A stretch of 64,000 nt of DNA, from assembly GCA_023386955.1 (NCBI GenBank), contig JAEWIS010000043.1, positions 1 to 64,000 on the forward strand, given 5' to 3'. The DNA comes from Bacillota bacterium. Lineage in GTDB: Bacteria > Bacillota > Bacilli > Paenibacillales > NBRC-103111. The notes under the pieces are model-generated. The model saw only the letters and a list, made by a program, of their open reading frames with translations. It made no database searches and was not told where the DNA came from. This document shows positions 35,708 to 45,077 of the stretch, piece after piece. Both the position numbers and the translations under genes were made by a program. Numbering within the stretch: position 1 is the stretch's first letter; each line of letters begins with the position of its first letter.

Positions 35708-37987
35708 CTACTCCGTCCTCCGGAGAGACGATCCGTTTAGCTCCCGGTATTGGCCGGGGGTAATCCCCTCTATTTTGCGAAAATAGCGGATGAAATTTGT
35801 GGGGTTGGTATATTTCAGCTTTTCAGCCATTTCGGTAATGGTCATGTCCGTTTCCGTCAGCCATTTTTTGGCCATCTGAAGCCGGTGCTTCAACAAATAT
35901 TCGCTGAAGTTTACACCGGTTTCCTGGCGGAACACCTTGCTCACATAATGAGGATGATAGTCAATCCGGGAAGCGCACAGCTCCAGGGTCAGATCCGTAT
36001 CGAAATCCTGATGGATCATGCCGATCACCGCATCGGATATGGTCTGGAACTGGTTGCTCCTACGTTCCTCCAGAAGGGCAATCACGGGATGGATCAGCTT
36101 ATGGATAAACCAGCCCTCCATCTCCTCCACTGTCCGGTTGGCTGACATCTGCTCCATCAAGGGCTGCTCCCCCTGGATAATCACCCGCAGCGGAATACCC
36201 TCCTCCTGCAGCAGACTGCCGATTTCCGTCATGATCCGCAGCAGGGATAACTGGTATTCTTGGAAGTGAAAGGGTGGCTTCACCAGCTCCTGCAGCAGGA
36301 AGCGAAGCCGTTCCTCGGCTTGTTGAAGATAACCGTTCTTGATGTCCGAGATAAGCTCCTGCTCCAGCTTGACAGGGTAATGGACATCCGTCTCCGGCTC
36401 GGACAGCACATCCTCGCTGTAGATGATGGCTTCATTACCCAGCATTAACCGGTATTTCAGCGTTTCCTCCGCCTGCTTCAACCCCCTGGGAATGCCGTTC
36501 CAATCCTCCAGAGGCTGGCTAATGCCAATGCTGACGGTTACTCCCAGATAATCCGCAACCGCGTGCTGAAGGCTCTCAGCCCATTGCTGGATATCCTTAT
36601 TCCATTCCTTGGCATCCCTGCCGTCCGTACCGAGAACACTCCATTGCCGGTTATTCAGCACCACGGGAATCAGCTGACCGGCCTGGGGAAGCATTTCGCC
36701 TGCCATATTGCTTATGGCAAACAGCAAAAGATCCGTATCCTTATCGTCATAGCGGGTGCCTTCCAGCGTATCAATTTCCACCGCCATTACCTTCAAGAGC
36801 TGCCAATCGCGGGGGAATCCGAACCGCTCTTGCTTCTCCGCGATTTCCCGTCTGGTCACATCTCCAAGCAGCAGCCGTTGGACAAAGGATGCCTTCAGCT
36901 GGGACTGGTACATCTGCAGCTGGCTGGTCATCTTCTTCTCCTTGTCCAGCATCCCTCTCACCCGGTGGCCGATCCGCTGTAGATGATCCTCCTCCTCAGG
37001 CTCCTTTGCCCCCCCTCCCTCCACAGGCTCCATAAGGTTGTCATGGAGCACCCGGATGGGACGGTACATATTACGTGACCCGAACCAGGAGGCAAATAAA
37101 ATCAGGAAGCCGATAACCCCACAGGTCCACAGAGTAAAGCTGCGGATGGCATGGGACTCCTTCTGGATCACCTGCAGCTCCGCTGCCGCCAGGTAAATCC
37201 AGCCGTTATACTCCGATCGGATGAAGGTAATGCCGAAATCATGCCCTTGATAAGTCCAGTTCACCTGCCCCTCCGGGGCCTCATCCGCCTTCAGCCGCTG
37301 CCGCAGGTCCGGCTCTGCCAGCATTGCCTGAATGGAGCCGGTATCCTGGTGCATCAGCAGATTGCCCTCCCGGTCCAGTATGGCGGTGCTGCCCAGGGGA
37401 TTGGCGCGCAGCATAAGCTTGCTTAAATGGCTGAAGGGAATTTCCGCCACAATGATGGCCGAGGGCGCAGGGGAAAACAACGGGTTCTTTTTGACATATT
37501 GAACCAAACTTTCATCCCATGTCCAGACTGAGTTGGCATTGGAGCGCAGAAATTCCTCCAGCCCCCTGACCTTCTCCGTTCCTGGCTCGTATGCGGCAAT
37601 ACCTCCGTTGTCCATCTTCCACCGGTAATCCCGGTTATATAGGGTCACATCCTGCACACCCAATTCAAATACCTGCAGCTGGCGCATATTCGTCTGCAAT
37701 TCCGTCAGCGGCTCATAATAGTCCTGGTTTAACGGAATATTGAAGGAATACGCTGAGCCGGATGAATTCAAGTAGGCGGCAAGGGAGGTTTCCACGGTTT
37801 TCAGATTTTGTTCGATAGTTAACTGGCTATGCTTGAGGATTTGGGCATTCCCCGCCTCCACATAGCTTTGGATGGTATCGGAGGCCCGGATAGAGGAGAA
37901 AAGCCCCAGAACCGCCAGCGGCACAATGCCCAGCACGATTCCGTAAACGGCCAATTGATTGACATAGGTCAGCTTGCGCAGGCTCAT
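35708..37987 (-). CDS. Membrane AraC-family sensor-regulator (YesS-like)
   Basis: A 759-residue one-protein sensor and transcription factor. Membrane segments lie at about residues 14-31 and 280-300, enclosing an extracellular sensing domain (about 35-275). A cytoplasmic middle region follows, and an AraC HTH pair ends the protein (LTLELCASRIDYHPHYVSKVF and MTITEMAEKLKYTNPTNFIRYF). Length and layout are very close to Bacillus YesS, linked to rhamnogalacturonan genes. It probably detects pectin fragments and activates the three promoters with the 24-bp motif. GGGGGG lies 9 bp before the ATG. No 24-bp motif is found before its own gene. Confidence 0.88.
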   Translation of the reverse strand: MSLRKLTYVNQLAVYGIVLGIVPLAVLGLFSSIRASDTIQSYVEAGNAQILKHSQLTIEQNLKTVETSLAAYLNSSGSAYSFNIPLNQDYYEPLTELQTNMRQLQVFELGVQDVTLYNRDYRWKMDNGGIAAYEPGTEKVRGLEEFLRSNANSVWTWDESLVQYVKKNPLFSPAPSAIIVAEIPFSHLSKLMLRANPLGSTAILDREGNLLMHQDTGSIQAMLAEPDLRQRLKADEAPEGQVNWTYQGHDFGITFIRSEYNGWIYLAAAELQVIQKESHAIRSFTLWTCGVIGFLILFASWFGSRNMYRPIRVLHDNLMEPVEGGGAKEPEEEDHLQRIGHRVRGMLDKEKKMTSQLQMYQSQLKASFVQRLLLGDVTRREIAEKQERFGFPRDWQLLKVMAVEIDTLEGTRYDDKDTDLLLFAISNMAGEMLPQAGQLIPVVLNNRQWSVLGTDGRDAKEWNKDIQQWAESLQHAVADYLGVTVSIGISQPLEDWNGIPRGLKQAEETLKYRLMLGNEAIIYSEDVLSEPETDVHYPVKLEQELISDIKNGYLQQAEERLRFLLQELVKPPFHFQEYQLSLLRIMTEIGSLLQEEGIPLRVIIQGEQPLMEQMSANRTVEEMEGWFIHKLIHPVIALLEERRSNQFQTISDAVIGMIHQDFDTDLTLELCASRIDYHPHYVSKVFRQETGVNFSEYLLKHRLQMAKKWLTETDMTITEMAEKLKYTNPTNFIRYFRKIEGITPGQYRELNGSSLRRTE

Positions 37988-38047
37988 AATGTTTAACCCC
38001 CCGGCTGCTCTGCTTTAGCTCTGGGACATTCCCATTGCCATGACGGA

Positions 38048-38076
38048 AAAGAAGGAGATGGCCGAAGCCATCTCCC
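38048..38076 (-). terminator. Terminator after the ABC transporter genes
   Basis: Minus-strand hairpin GGAGATGGC, TTCG, GCCATCTCC, followed by TTCTTTTCC. It separates the importer operon from the AraC gene. Confidence 0.75.
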
Positions 38077-38106
38077 AGGGCATATTTGCTAACACGCCCT
38101 ATCGCT

Positions 38107-39660
38107 TTATTTAGCAGTCTTATGATACTCTTCGGTCAATTCGGCGATGACCTTGTCCCCGCCGGCCTTGCGCCAGTCTTCAATTGCCTTTTTGAGCCCG
38201 GCTTCGTCCAATTGGGCCATGATATATTTCACTTGAGCGTCCTTAATCATTTTTTCCAGCTCTGGTCCCTTCTCGGTTTGGGTCTTGGAAATGAGTGCCC
38301 GGCTTATGTTATAAATCGCTATTTTCTCGTTTTGGGCAACCAAACCGGCAATGGTGGCATCCACATCAGCCTGCTTCAAGGGCATGGCAACGGAAACATG
38401 AGCGACAGCCAGCTGATTCAAAGCACTGTTGGCCCGCTTCACAGTGTCAGGGCGGGATTCATCCGGAATCGCGTATTGTCCTTCCACCGCGTAGTCGGCA
38501 TCCTTGACGCCCCGGTACAGCAGGGTCATTCCTTCGGGGGTGGAGATTTTATCGAAGAAGGCCAGAATCTTCAACAGCTCTGCTTCTGTTTTGATGGTAC
38601 CCTTCGAGAACATGTAGCCGCCCAGGAAACCGCCTGTGCTGGAGGCAAGCAGCCCTTTGGGGCCGGTCAGCCCTTGCACAAATCCGAAATCTGCACTGGG
38701 ATCAATCTTCTTCGTGTCTTTGTATACGGCACTCAGATCAGAATCCACTGTAATGGCCATGCCCGCCTTGCCTTTAACCAACATGTCCTTCATCTGCATG
38801 ACATTGATCAGCGCGAAATCCTGGTTCATAATCTTCTCTGCGTACATTTTCCGGTAAAATTGCAACGCTTCCAAATATGCCGGTGTTAAGAAGTTGGGAG
38901 TCACCTGGTTATTCACCAGTCCGTACGTAAACGGTGCACCGAAGTATATACTTACATCCCGTGTCAGTGAGTCCAAAGAGCTGGTCTCCACATAACCCAC
39001 CGTATCATTCTTGCCGTTCTTGTCCGGATCATTCTCCGTAAATGCCTTGGCAACCTTGTAGAAATCATCCAGTGTCTTCGGCTCCGACAGACCCAGATTA
39101 TTCAGCCAATCCTTGCGGTAAGCCACAACATGCCGGGCGGCGTCTCTGCTTCTGGGCAGCAAGTAGATTTTACCATCATAACCGGCCCCATTCAATACTT
39201 CAGGATTCAGCTTGGAGAGGTTAGGGAACTGCTTCAGGTATGGACCGATTTCCCAGAAGGCGCCTGCCCGCACCGCATTCACCACGTTGGCTGAGCGGTT
39301 GGAGCTGACCAAAAGCACGTGTGGCAATTCACTGGATGCAAGTGTAGCGTTGAATTTGTCGTTATAGGCAGTGGACGGCACCCAGGTAATATCCAGCTTG
39401 GTGTTGGTCAGCTTCTCCAGCTCCAGCTTGACGGGATTGTCGTCGTTGGGCGCTTCATTGGACATTTGGGTCATGATTTTGATCTTGGTGGGCTCCTCCT
39501 TCTTAGCCGGTGCTGATTGGACAGGAACCGAAGCTCCCGGCGCTGGAGAACTGGAACTGCCGCTTTTCTCTTCGGATCCACAGCCAGCCAATACGCTTAC
39601 TGCTGCCAGGGATGCCGCTACCGAAATTAATCCAATAGTAGTGCCTGCTTTGTTCTTCAT
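38107..39660 (-). CDS. Oligosaccharide-binding lipoprotein (LplA/YtcQ type)
   Basis: A 517-residue extracellular solute-binding protein of ABC family 1. The signal peptide ends in lipobox VLAGC (Cys27), followed by a Ser/Pro-rich linker. The body shows family features such as DITWVPSTAYNDKFNATLASSELP and GKIYLLPRSRDAARHVVAYRKDWL. It should capture pectin-derived oligogalacturonides or rhamnogalacturonan fragments. GGGGG lies upstream of the ATG. It follows the two permease genes. No ATPase gene is in the locus, so a shared MsmX-type ATPase elsewhere is likely. Confidence 0.88.
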   Translation of the reverse strand: MKNKAGTTIGLISVAASLAAVSVLAGCGSEEKSGSSSSPAPGASVPVQSAPAKKEEPTKIKIMTQMSNEAPNDDNPVKLELEKLTNTKLDITWVPSTAYNDKFNATLASSELPHVLLVSSNRSANVVNAVRAGAFWEIGPYLKQFPNLSKLNPEVLNGAGYDGKIYLLPRSRDAARHVVAYRKDWLNNLGLSEPKTLDDFYKVAKAFTENDPDKNGKNDTVGYVETSSLDSLTRDVSIYFGAPFTYGLVNNQVTPNFLTPAYLEALQFYRKMYAEKIMNQDFALINVMQMKDMLVKGKAGMAITVDSDLSAVYKDTKKIDPSADFGFVQGLTGPKGLLASSTGGFLGGYMFSKGTIKTEAELLKILAFFDKISTPEGMTLLYRGVKDADYAVEGQYAIPDESRPDTVKRANSALNQLAVAHVSVAMPLKQADVDATIAGLVAQNEKIAIYNISRALISKTQTEKGPELEKMIKDAQVKYIMAQLDEAGLKKAIEDWRKAGGDKVIAELTEEYHKTAK

Positions 39661-39695
39661 TCAAGTTGCCCCCTTGAGATGGATTAATAATTTTT

Positions 39696-40571
39696 TTATC
39701 CTTTTACAGATCCAAGCATAACCCCTTTGGCAAAATGCTTCTGCAGAAACGGGTATACACACAGAATAGGCAGTGTAGCCACGGTTATCACCGCCATCTT
39801 GACGGTTTGCGGCTGGGCGCTGGCAGTTTCGGCCATGGCCTCTGAACTTTCCAGCCAGTTCTGGGATTGCAGCACAATAGAGCGCAGCAGCACCTGGATG
39901 GGCCATTTGTCCGCATCGTTCATATACAACACCGCCGCCATGAAGGTATTCCAATGGCCTACCGCATAAAACAGGCAGAAGGTAGCCAATGCGGGAAGGG
40001 ACAAGGGCAGCACCAGCCGGATGAGAATCACCATGTCGTTGGCCCCTTCAATTTTAGCCGATTCCTCCAGACCGTCGGGCATTTGCTGGAAGAAATTTTT
40101 TAAGACGATCAGATTAAAAATATTGATGGCGCCCGGCAGCATCAGGGATCCGAAGGAGTTCAGCAGCCCCAGGGATTTGATCAGCAGATAGGTGGGAATC
40201 ATTCCACCGCCGAAGAGCATGGGGAACACCACCATCATCATCAGAACCTTACGCCCGATCAGATCCTTTCTGGACAACGGATACGCCATCAACGAGGTCA
40301 TAATCATGTTGATTAGAGTCCCCGCCACCGTAATGAATACCGTTACCAGAAGACTATGCATAATCCGGTCATTGGCAAATATCACCCGGTACGCATCCAG
40401 GGAAAACTGGGTTGGAAACAAAATGAAATCCTTGGTCAGTACCTCATGCTCGGAGGCAAAGGAGGTACCGACAATGTGGACGAACGGCAGGGTTGTCGCC
40501 ATCGCAAACAGGACAAGCAGCAGGAGGTTGACCGAGTCGAATATCCGGCCTCCCACAGAACGGTCTTTCAC
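39696..40571 (-). CDS. Carbohydrate ABC permease (LplC/YtcP type)
   Basis: A 291-residue inner membrane permease with six membrane segments of the MalG-like CUT1 type. The EAA motif is GLEESAKIEGANDMVILIRLVLPLS. The start is GTG at 40571, 9 bp after GGAG; the longer frame to 40676 overlaps the partner permease gene and has no site. It is 16 bp after the LplB-type gene and before the binding protein gene, in the standard order. Confidence 0.9.
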   Translation of the reverse strand: MKDRSVGGRIFDSVNLLLLVLFAMATTLPFVHIVGTSFASEHEVLTKDFILFPTQFSLDAYRVIFANDRIMHSLLVTVFITVAGTLINMIMTSLMAYPLSRKDLIGRKVLMMMVVFPMLFGGGMIPTYLLIKSLGLLNSFGSLMLPGAINIFNLIVLKNFFQQMPDGLEESAKIEGANDMVILIRLVLPLSLPALATFCLFYAVGHWNTFMAAVLYMNDADKWPIQVLLRSIVLQSQNWLESSEAMAETASAQPQTVKMAVITVATLPILCVYPFLQKHFAKGVMLGSVKG

Positions 40572-40587
40572 ATGGAACAGCTCCTCT

Positions 40588-41562
40588 CTATATAATACCT
40601 TCCTCGCCGAATTTTTTGCTGAAGTGGTTCGCCAACAGCACCAGCACAAGGCCGACCAGGGACTTAAACAAGCCAACAGCGGCGGAATAGCTGAAGGAGC
40701 CCTGAATGATGCCCATGGTGTAGACGTAGGTATCGAAAATCTCCGCCACCTCCCTGTTCAGGGAATTCAGCATGAGGAACACATGATCGAAGCCCAGCTC
40801 CAGAATATCCCCCAGCTTCAGTATCAGAAGAATGAAAATGGTGCTGCGGATGGACGGCAGGGTTACATGCCACAGCTGTTTGAACCGGTTGGCTCCATCG
40901 ATTCGCGCCGCTTCGTAGAGCTGCTGGTCCACACCCGCCAGCGCCGCCAGATAGATGATGGTTCCCCAGCCCGTCTCCCGCCAGATGGCCTGCAGAATAT
41001 ATACCGGCCGGAATAAATCCGGGTTCATCATGATGGTGAACTTCTCCAGTCCGACAGCAGCAAGCATGCTTTGAAATAAGCCATCCTGCATCTCGAAGAC
41101 CACAAAGAAGATGCCGATAATAATTACCCAGGACATGAAGTGAGGAATATAAATCATGGTTTGGATGACCTTCTTGAAGCGTTGGTTGCGCAGTTCGTTC
41201 AGCATTAACGCTGCCACGATGGGCATGGGAAAGACCAGAAGCAGATTCATCAGAGACAGAGACAAGGTATTCTTCAGCAGCATCAGGAAGGTGGGGTCGC
41301 CGAACAATCGGGAAAAATGCTTCACACCCACCCACGGACTGCCTGTTATCCCCTGGTAAGGGGAGTAATCCTGAAAGGCAATGACAATCCCCCACATGGG
41401 GGCATACTTAAATACCAGAAAGTAAATAATGCCGGGTGTCAGCATAAAATAGAGCCACCGGTCCATGAGCATTTTGCGGACCGTTCTTTTTCTCATGAGC
41501 CAGCCTCTTGTGCTGCTCTCCGTCTGCCGGGGAATCTCGGACAGCTGATTCGCTTCAGCCAT
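40588..41562 (-). CDS. Carbohydrate ABC permease (LplB/YteP type)
   Basis: A 324-residue inner membrane permease with six membrane segments, partner of the LplC-type protein. The N-terminal YFMLTPGIIYFLVFKYAPMWGIVIAFQDYSP is highly typical of LplB/YteP. The EAA loop is QQLYEAARIDGANRFKQLWHVTLPS. The ATG at 41562 is chosen, 10 bp after GGAG. It is the first gene of the importer operon, with a 24-bp operator motif and -10 element upstream. Confidence 0.9.
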   Translation of the reverse strand: MAEANQLSEIPRQTESSTRGWLMRKRTVRKMLMDRWLYFMLTPGIIYFLVFKYAPMWGIVIAFQDYSPYQGITGSPWVGVKHFSRLFGDPTFLMLLKNTLSLSLMNLLLVFPMPIVAALMLNELRNQRFKKVIQTMIYIPHFMSWVIIIGIFFVVFEMQDGLFQSMLAAVGLEKFTIMMNPDLFRPVYILQAIWRETGWGTIIYLAALAGVDQQLYEAARIDGANRFKQLWHVTLPSIRSTIFILLILKLGDILELGFDHVFLMLNSLNREVAEIFDTYVYTMGIIQGSFSYSAAVGLFKSLVGLVLVLLANHFSKKFGEEGII

Positions 41563-41620
41563 GGATTCATCACTCCTAACCTTCAACACTGGTCCCGCGC
41601 AACCGCTTGCTTTCTCCCCT

Positions 41621-41664
41621 ATTCTAGGGGCCAACGGCTTTGACAGTCCATATTCATTTCTTCA
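41621..41664 (-). promoter_or_regulatory. Operator-promoter of the importer operon (24-bp motif, copy 2)
   Basis: Motif at 41641-41664: on the plus strand TGACAGTCCATA then TTCATTTCTTCA. On the minus strand TAGAAT (41626-41621) lies 14 bp downstream and suits a -10 element. Start codon of the LplB-type gene is 59 bp further. Confidence 0.7.
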
Positions 41665-41707
41665 CCTGGCCGGTTTTGGCCATGATATTCCTGCCGGAGG
41701 TCCCGGT

Positions 41708-42835
41708 TTATCGGGAATTAGGGCTATGGAGCTCCGCCGCAAGCACCATTAGGACGGTTCCGTACGTATATAAGGATTGGATAAAAGGAATATGGAGGTA
41801 ACCCTCCAGCTCCTGGCAATCCGTACCGCCGGAGGCCCCTTCCACCTCTCCAAGGAGCGTGATTCTCCGAAGCACCTGCTGTGACGCCTGATGGCCCCAT
41901 TCCTTAATGGTCTCAGGCAATATCCCCAGCTCCGCTCCAAGCAGCGCCGCATAGCCGAAAAGTGCAGTGGCGGTTGTTTCCGTATAGGAAGATTTCAGGT
42001 TGAGGACCGTATGCAGCATCCCGTCTTCATTCCGGAGCCGGTATGCGCTTTCCATGAAGGACAGGAACATGCTGCTGAACATGCCTGTGTCGTACCGGGT
42101 TCCCTGCAGGAGCCGGAGCAGCTCCGCCAAAGCTGCCGCCATCCAGCCGTTGCCCCGTCCCCAGTGTTCGCCCAACTGCTTATGGTGCAGGGAATGATAT
42201 CCATGGTAAAAGAGGCCGGTCTCCGGGTTATATAAACAGCCCGCATGAATTTCATATTGCCGGATTCCTTCTTCCACCAGTTCCGGCCGCCCGGCGTGCA
42301 GACCGTAATCAATCATAAATATACCCGCCATAAACACCGTATCAATCCACAGCTGGTTCTTGTAATCGTCGAGACCGCCCTTGCCCCATACATGGGCAAA
42401 CCCGCCGTTGGCTGTAAGCAGGGCCTTGTTTAGGCACCAATCCGCGAACTCCTCGCAGATGCTCCGGTAGAGTACGGCCTCCTGCTCCGGCAATTCCTTC
42501 TCCAACTTAAGAAGCATTAGCGCAGAGTTGGCCAAACACACGTAGTTGACCGAGCCGAACTGCCGGAGTCCTGCATGCTGCCGGAACCAATCCCGGAGGA
42601 AGCAGAGATAGGCTTCGTCCCGGGTCCATTCATACATCCGGCTGATGCCGTACAGGCCCACCCCTTGGCTCCAATCCCAATGGCTCAGGCTCAGATTCCA
42701 GGCGTCCGATTGCTGGGCGAGCATCGTCTCCAGAATGCGCTTCGCCCCAGCCTCAATCTCCACGGGTTGTACCGCGTTGTTCTGCTGGTGCTGTTTGTGC
42801 TGGTAAGGCTGTTGTTGATCCTGTTGTTGGCTCAT
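41708..42835 (-). CDS. GH88/GH105 unsaturated rhamnogalacturonyl hydrolase
   Basis: A 375-residue intracellular enzyme of the YteR/YesR type, expected to remove the unsaturated uronic acid left by lyases from the non-reducing end of rhamnogalacturonan oligosaccharides. The family blocks are NQLWIDTVFMAGIFM (with the likely catalytic Asp) and EHWGRGNGWMAAALAELLRL. The first 24 residues are Gln-rich (QQQDQQQPYQHKQHQQNN) and unlike the family. There is no signal peptide. Its ATG overlaps the stop of the 591-residue gene (42832-42835), so the two are translationally coupled. Confidence 0.9.
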   Translation of the reverse strand: MSQQQDQQQPYQHKQHQQNNAVQPVEIEAGAKRILETMLAQQSDAWNLSLSHWDWSQGVGLYGISRMYEWTRDEAYLCFLRDWFRQHAGLRQFGSVNYVCLANSALMLLKLEKELPEQEAVLYRSICEEFADWCLNKALLTANGGFAHVWGKGGLDDYKNQLWIDTVFMAGIFMIDYGLHAGRPELVEEGIRQYEIHAGCLYNPETGLFYHGYHSLHHKQLGEHWGRGNGWMAAALAELLRLLQGTRYDTGMFSSMFLSFMESAYRLRNEDGMLHTVLNLKSSYTETTATALFGYAALLGAELGILPETIKEWGHQASQQVLRRITLLGEVEGASGGTDCQELEGYLHIPFIQSLYTYGTVLMVLAAELHSPNSR

Positions 42836-44607
42836 CCTCCTACCCCTCCGCTTCTGCCAGACTCTGCTGCCGCCAGAAGCCGTTTATGATCCGGCTCATG
42901 CTTCAGCATAAGCGCGGTCTTCATCTTCAATTGGCCGATGAGCTCCGGTATGGGCGCCAGCTCGAAGACGCTTTCCTCCTCCGGGCAGCCGGCAGTGATG
43001 ATGGGCGGGATAGCAGCCTGCTCCAGCAGCCGGATCAGCTCTTGCACATTATCCGTTTCCGCCCGCACCACAAACTGCATCTCCACCGGCAGCACCCGGG
43101 CCGTCCCGCCCCTGTCTACCTCCCGTTCGGTGGTGCTGACAGCTGCCCGTTCCAACAAATCCTGATAACGGCTGGTGTGCCGCACCGTACGGAGCAGACA
43201 CCGGAGCACCCGCAAGCGGTGCAGCACCTGATTCCCGTCCGTTCCAAGACTCTCCGCCACCCTGATGGCTTGGGCCACGTGCCCCAAGGCCGTGTCCAGA
43301 AGCTTGCCCGCCAGCCAGGTGCCATGTTTGCCTTGAATCAGCTTGGCCGCTTGGCAGTCCATCAGATCCGCCGCGTGCTCCTCCGTCCGGGCTTGGAACT
43401 GGAATGGGCGGTAATACGCCTTGGTCTCCTGCGGCAGCTCCATAGGGTAAGGCACCAACGGACGCGTCAGCCAACGTTGGGCAGTGACACCCAGCAGGAG
43501 CACTGGCCCGCCGTTTTCCATAGGCTTGACTGCCTCCACCGCCCGGCGGATATGCTCCCACAGCTCCAGGAGTTTATCCCCGCTGCCGGTTGCGGCAACG
43601 GCATCGGCCGCTGTTTTCAGCAGACCAGCTCGGGCGTAAATACCGTCAGTGGGGCGCTCGCGGAAGCGGCGGTACACCTCCATCAGCTCCACAGAAGCCT
43701 CCGACGGGAAATTCACCAGCAGCGTCTGTGCCTTGCTCTTGAAGGCCCGTTCCAGCTGCTCCGCAAAATCCGCCGTCTGGGGCAGCTCCTTCACCGGGTA
43801 CAGGAAGGACCCGTACAAATAATTGGTGGAGCCGGCAATAGCCGTTCCCCATCCGCCGATCCCCTGACCTTTGATCAACTGGCGCTCCACAGAGCCAACC
43901 TCTGTCTGCGGGATGGTGCCGATAAGCTGAATCTGTGCTTCAAGGCCTGCTTCAGCCGCCCCTGCCTGCACCGCGGACATCAAGCCGGATATCCGTTCGG
44001 CCAGCGGGCGGTGTTCACAATGGGCTGGACCGTTGCGCCCCGGGTACAAACCCTCGCTCCAGCAGATTCCGCCACCGGAATCATTGGTGAGGAACGTGAA
44101 GCGGTCTACCGGGGCCAGCCCGCAGATCCGGGCAGCCGATTCCCGGTACATGGCCAGCACCTCCGGATGGTCGATGCAGGGAGCATAGTATGGCTTGCGG
44201 GCACGGAGCGGATGCTCGCATCTTGGGCCGCGCCACTCCGGATGAGCCAGATACACCTCCTCTGGCAGCCACATGGGCTCGCATCCCCAGACGCTCCCCT
44301 TTAAACCCAGCTCCCGGAGGATTTCCCCCTTGCGGGCAATGATCTCCAGACTCCGCTCCGCATGATCTGCCGGAAACCACGGAGCCAGGAGCTCCGGCAC
44401 TGCCGCATCGAACAGGCTGAACCGGATGATGCTCCAATTGGGATACGGATCCTGGCGGTCCTTCTCCCAGCGCCACCGGTTGTAAGGAAGCGAATCCACA
44501 TTCACGTGAGTCGCCCCCAACGCGGCAGCCTGCTCGGCAAACCGCCGGAACGGCTCCACCTCCACAATCCGGCTGCGAAAGATAACGGTTGTATAACGGT
44601 TGTTCAT
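42832..44607 (-). CDS. Uncharacterised protein of the pectin locus, possibly a TIM-barrel hydrolase
   Basis: A 591-residue cytoplasmic protein that I do not recognise. No signal peptide is visible. The N-terminal 330 residues look like an alpha/beta barrel: alternating strands and helices, with polar clusters at strand ends (VNVDSLPYNRWRWEK, GSVWGCEPMWLP, FTFLTNDSGGGICWSEG, GWGTAIAGSTNYLYG). The C-terminal part is mainly helical. DS in TNDSGGG and the CEP segment are candidate acidic sites. It is the first gene of the transcript with GH105 and is preceded by the 24-bp operator, which points to pectic oligosaccharide processing. The ATG at 44607 has GAGGAG 8 bp upstream. Confidence 0.7.
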   Translation of the reverse strand: MNNRYTTVIFRSRIVEVEPFRRFAEQAAALGATHVNVDSLPYNRWRWEKDRQDPYPNWSIIRFSLFDAAVPELLAPWFPADHAERSLEIIARKGEILRELGLKGSVWGCEPMWLPEEVYLAHPEWRGPRCEHPLRARKPYYAPCIDHPEVLAMYRESAARICGLAPVDRFTFLTNDSGGGICWSEGLYPGRNGPAHCEHRPLAERISGLMSAVQAGAAEAGLEAQIQLIGTIPQTEVGSVERQLIKGQGIGGWGTAIAGSTNYLYGSFLYPVKELPQTADFAEQLERAFKSKAQTLLVNFPSEASVELMEVYRRFRERPTDGIYARAGLLKTAADAVAATGSGDKLLELWEHIRRAVEAVKPMENGGPVLLLGVTAQRWLTRPLVPYPMELPQETKAYYRPFQFQARTEEHAADLMDCQAAKLIQGKHGTWLAGKLLDTALGHVAQAIRVAESLGTDGNQVLHRLRVLRCLLRTVRHTSRYQDLLERAAVSTTEREVDRGGTARVLPVEMQFVVRAETDNVQELIRLLEQAAIPPIITAGCPEEESVFELAPIPELIGQLKMKTALMLKHEPDHKRLLAAAESGRSGGVGG

Positions 44608-44654
44608 TACCGGCACTCCTCATTTCCTATGGCATTGAACCCTTTCACAACGCC

Positions 44655-44698
44655 ACTATACGGCCGGCTTGGATTGACCGTCTATATTCATTTCCTCA
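44655..44698 (-). promoter_or_regulatory. Operator-promoter of the 591-residue gene and GH105 (24-bp motif, copy 3)
   Basis: Motif at 44675-44698: on the plus strand TGACCGTCTATA then TTCATTTCCTCA. On the minus strand TATAGT (44660-44655) lies 14 bp downstream, a good -10 element with no -35 hexamer. Confidence 0.7.
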
Positions 44699-44800
44699 GT
44701 TCCTGTACGGATCACGTTAATGGCCACAGATAGGAAAAGATGATTATGACCTGTCATCCCTCTCGTTCTTTTCCCGGTAGGCGTTTGGTTTTTCCTGGTA

Positions 44801-44806
44801 TATAAT
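44801..44806 (+). promoter_or_regulatory. -10 element of the small membrane ORF
   Basis: TATAAT at 44801-44806. No clear -35 hexamer is seen at the right distance. Confidence 0.4.
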
Positions 44807-44876
44807 AGAGATTATTGGAACCATTAGCCGAACCCGCACGTAAACAATCCAAACCATTATCCTGAGGAGGAACCTT

Positions 44877-45035
44877 ATGAAACTATTGAAGGATATGATC
44901 AAAGTGTTATTTATCATTCCGGCAGGAACCGTCATTACCTTTTTTTTCGGACACCAGCCCGTGATGCTGGCTAACGATATGATGAAGAAGCAGGACCGGG
45001 GCGCAATGGAGTACCAGCGTTTGGAGAGGATATAA
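44877..45035 (+). CDS. Small membrane protein, 52 residues
   Basis: A short gene with a strong site: GAGGAGG 7 bp before the ATG. The product begins MKLLKDMIKV, has one hydrophobic segment at about residues 9-24 (LFIIPAGTVITFFF), and ends in a charged tail (MMKKQDRGAMEYQRLERI). It has the look of a single-pass small membrane protein. I recognise no family. A hairpin with GCGCGG/CCGCGC arms and a T run follows at about 45080-45108, consistent with a terminator. Confidence 0.6.
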   Translation: MKLLKDMIKVLFIIPAGTVITFFFGHQPVMLANDMMKKQDRGAMEYQRLERI

Positions 45036-45077
45036 GAAACATTGGGGGCTTGACGCACAGAGCCATCCGTAAAAAGC

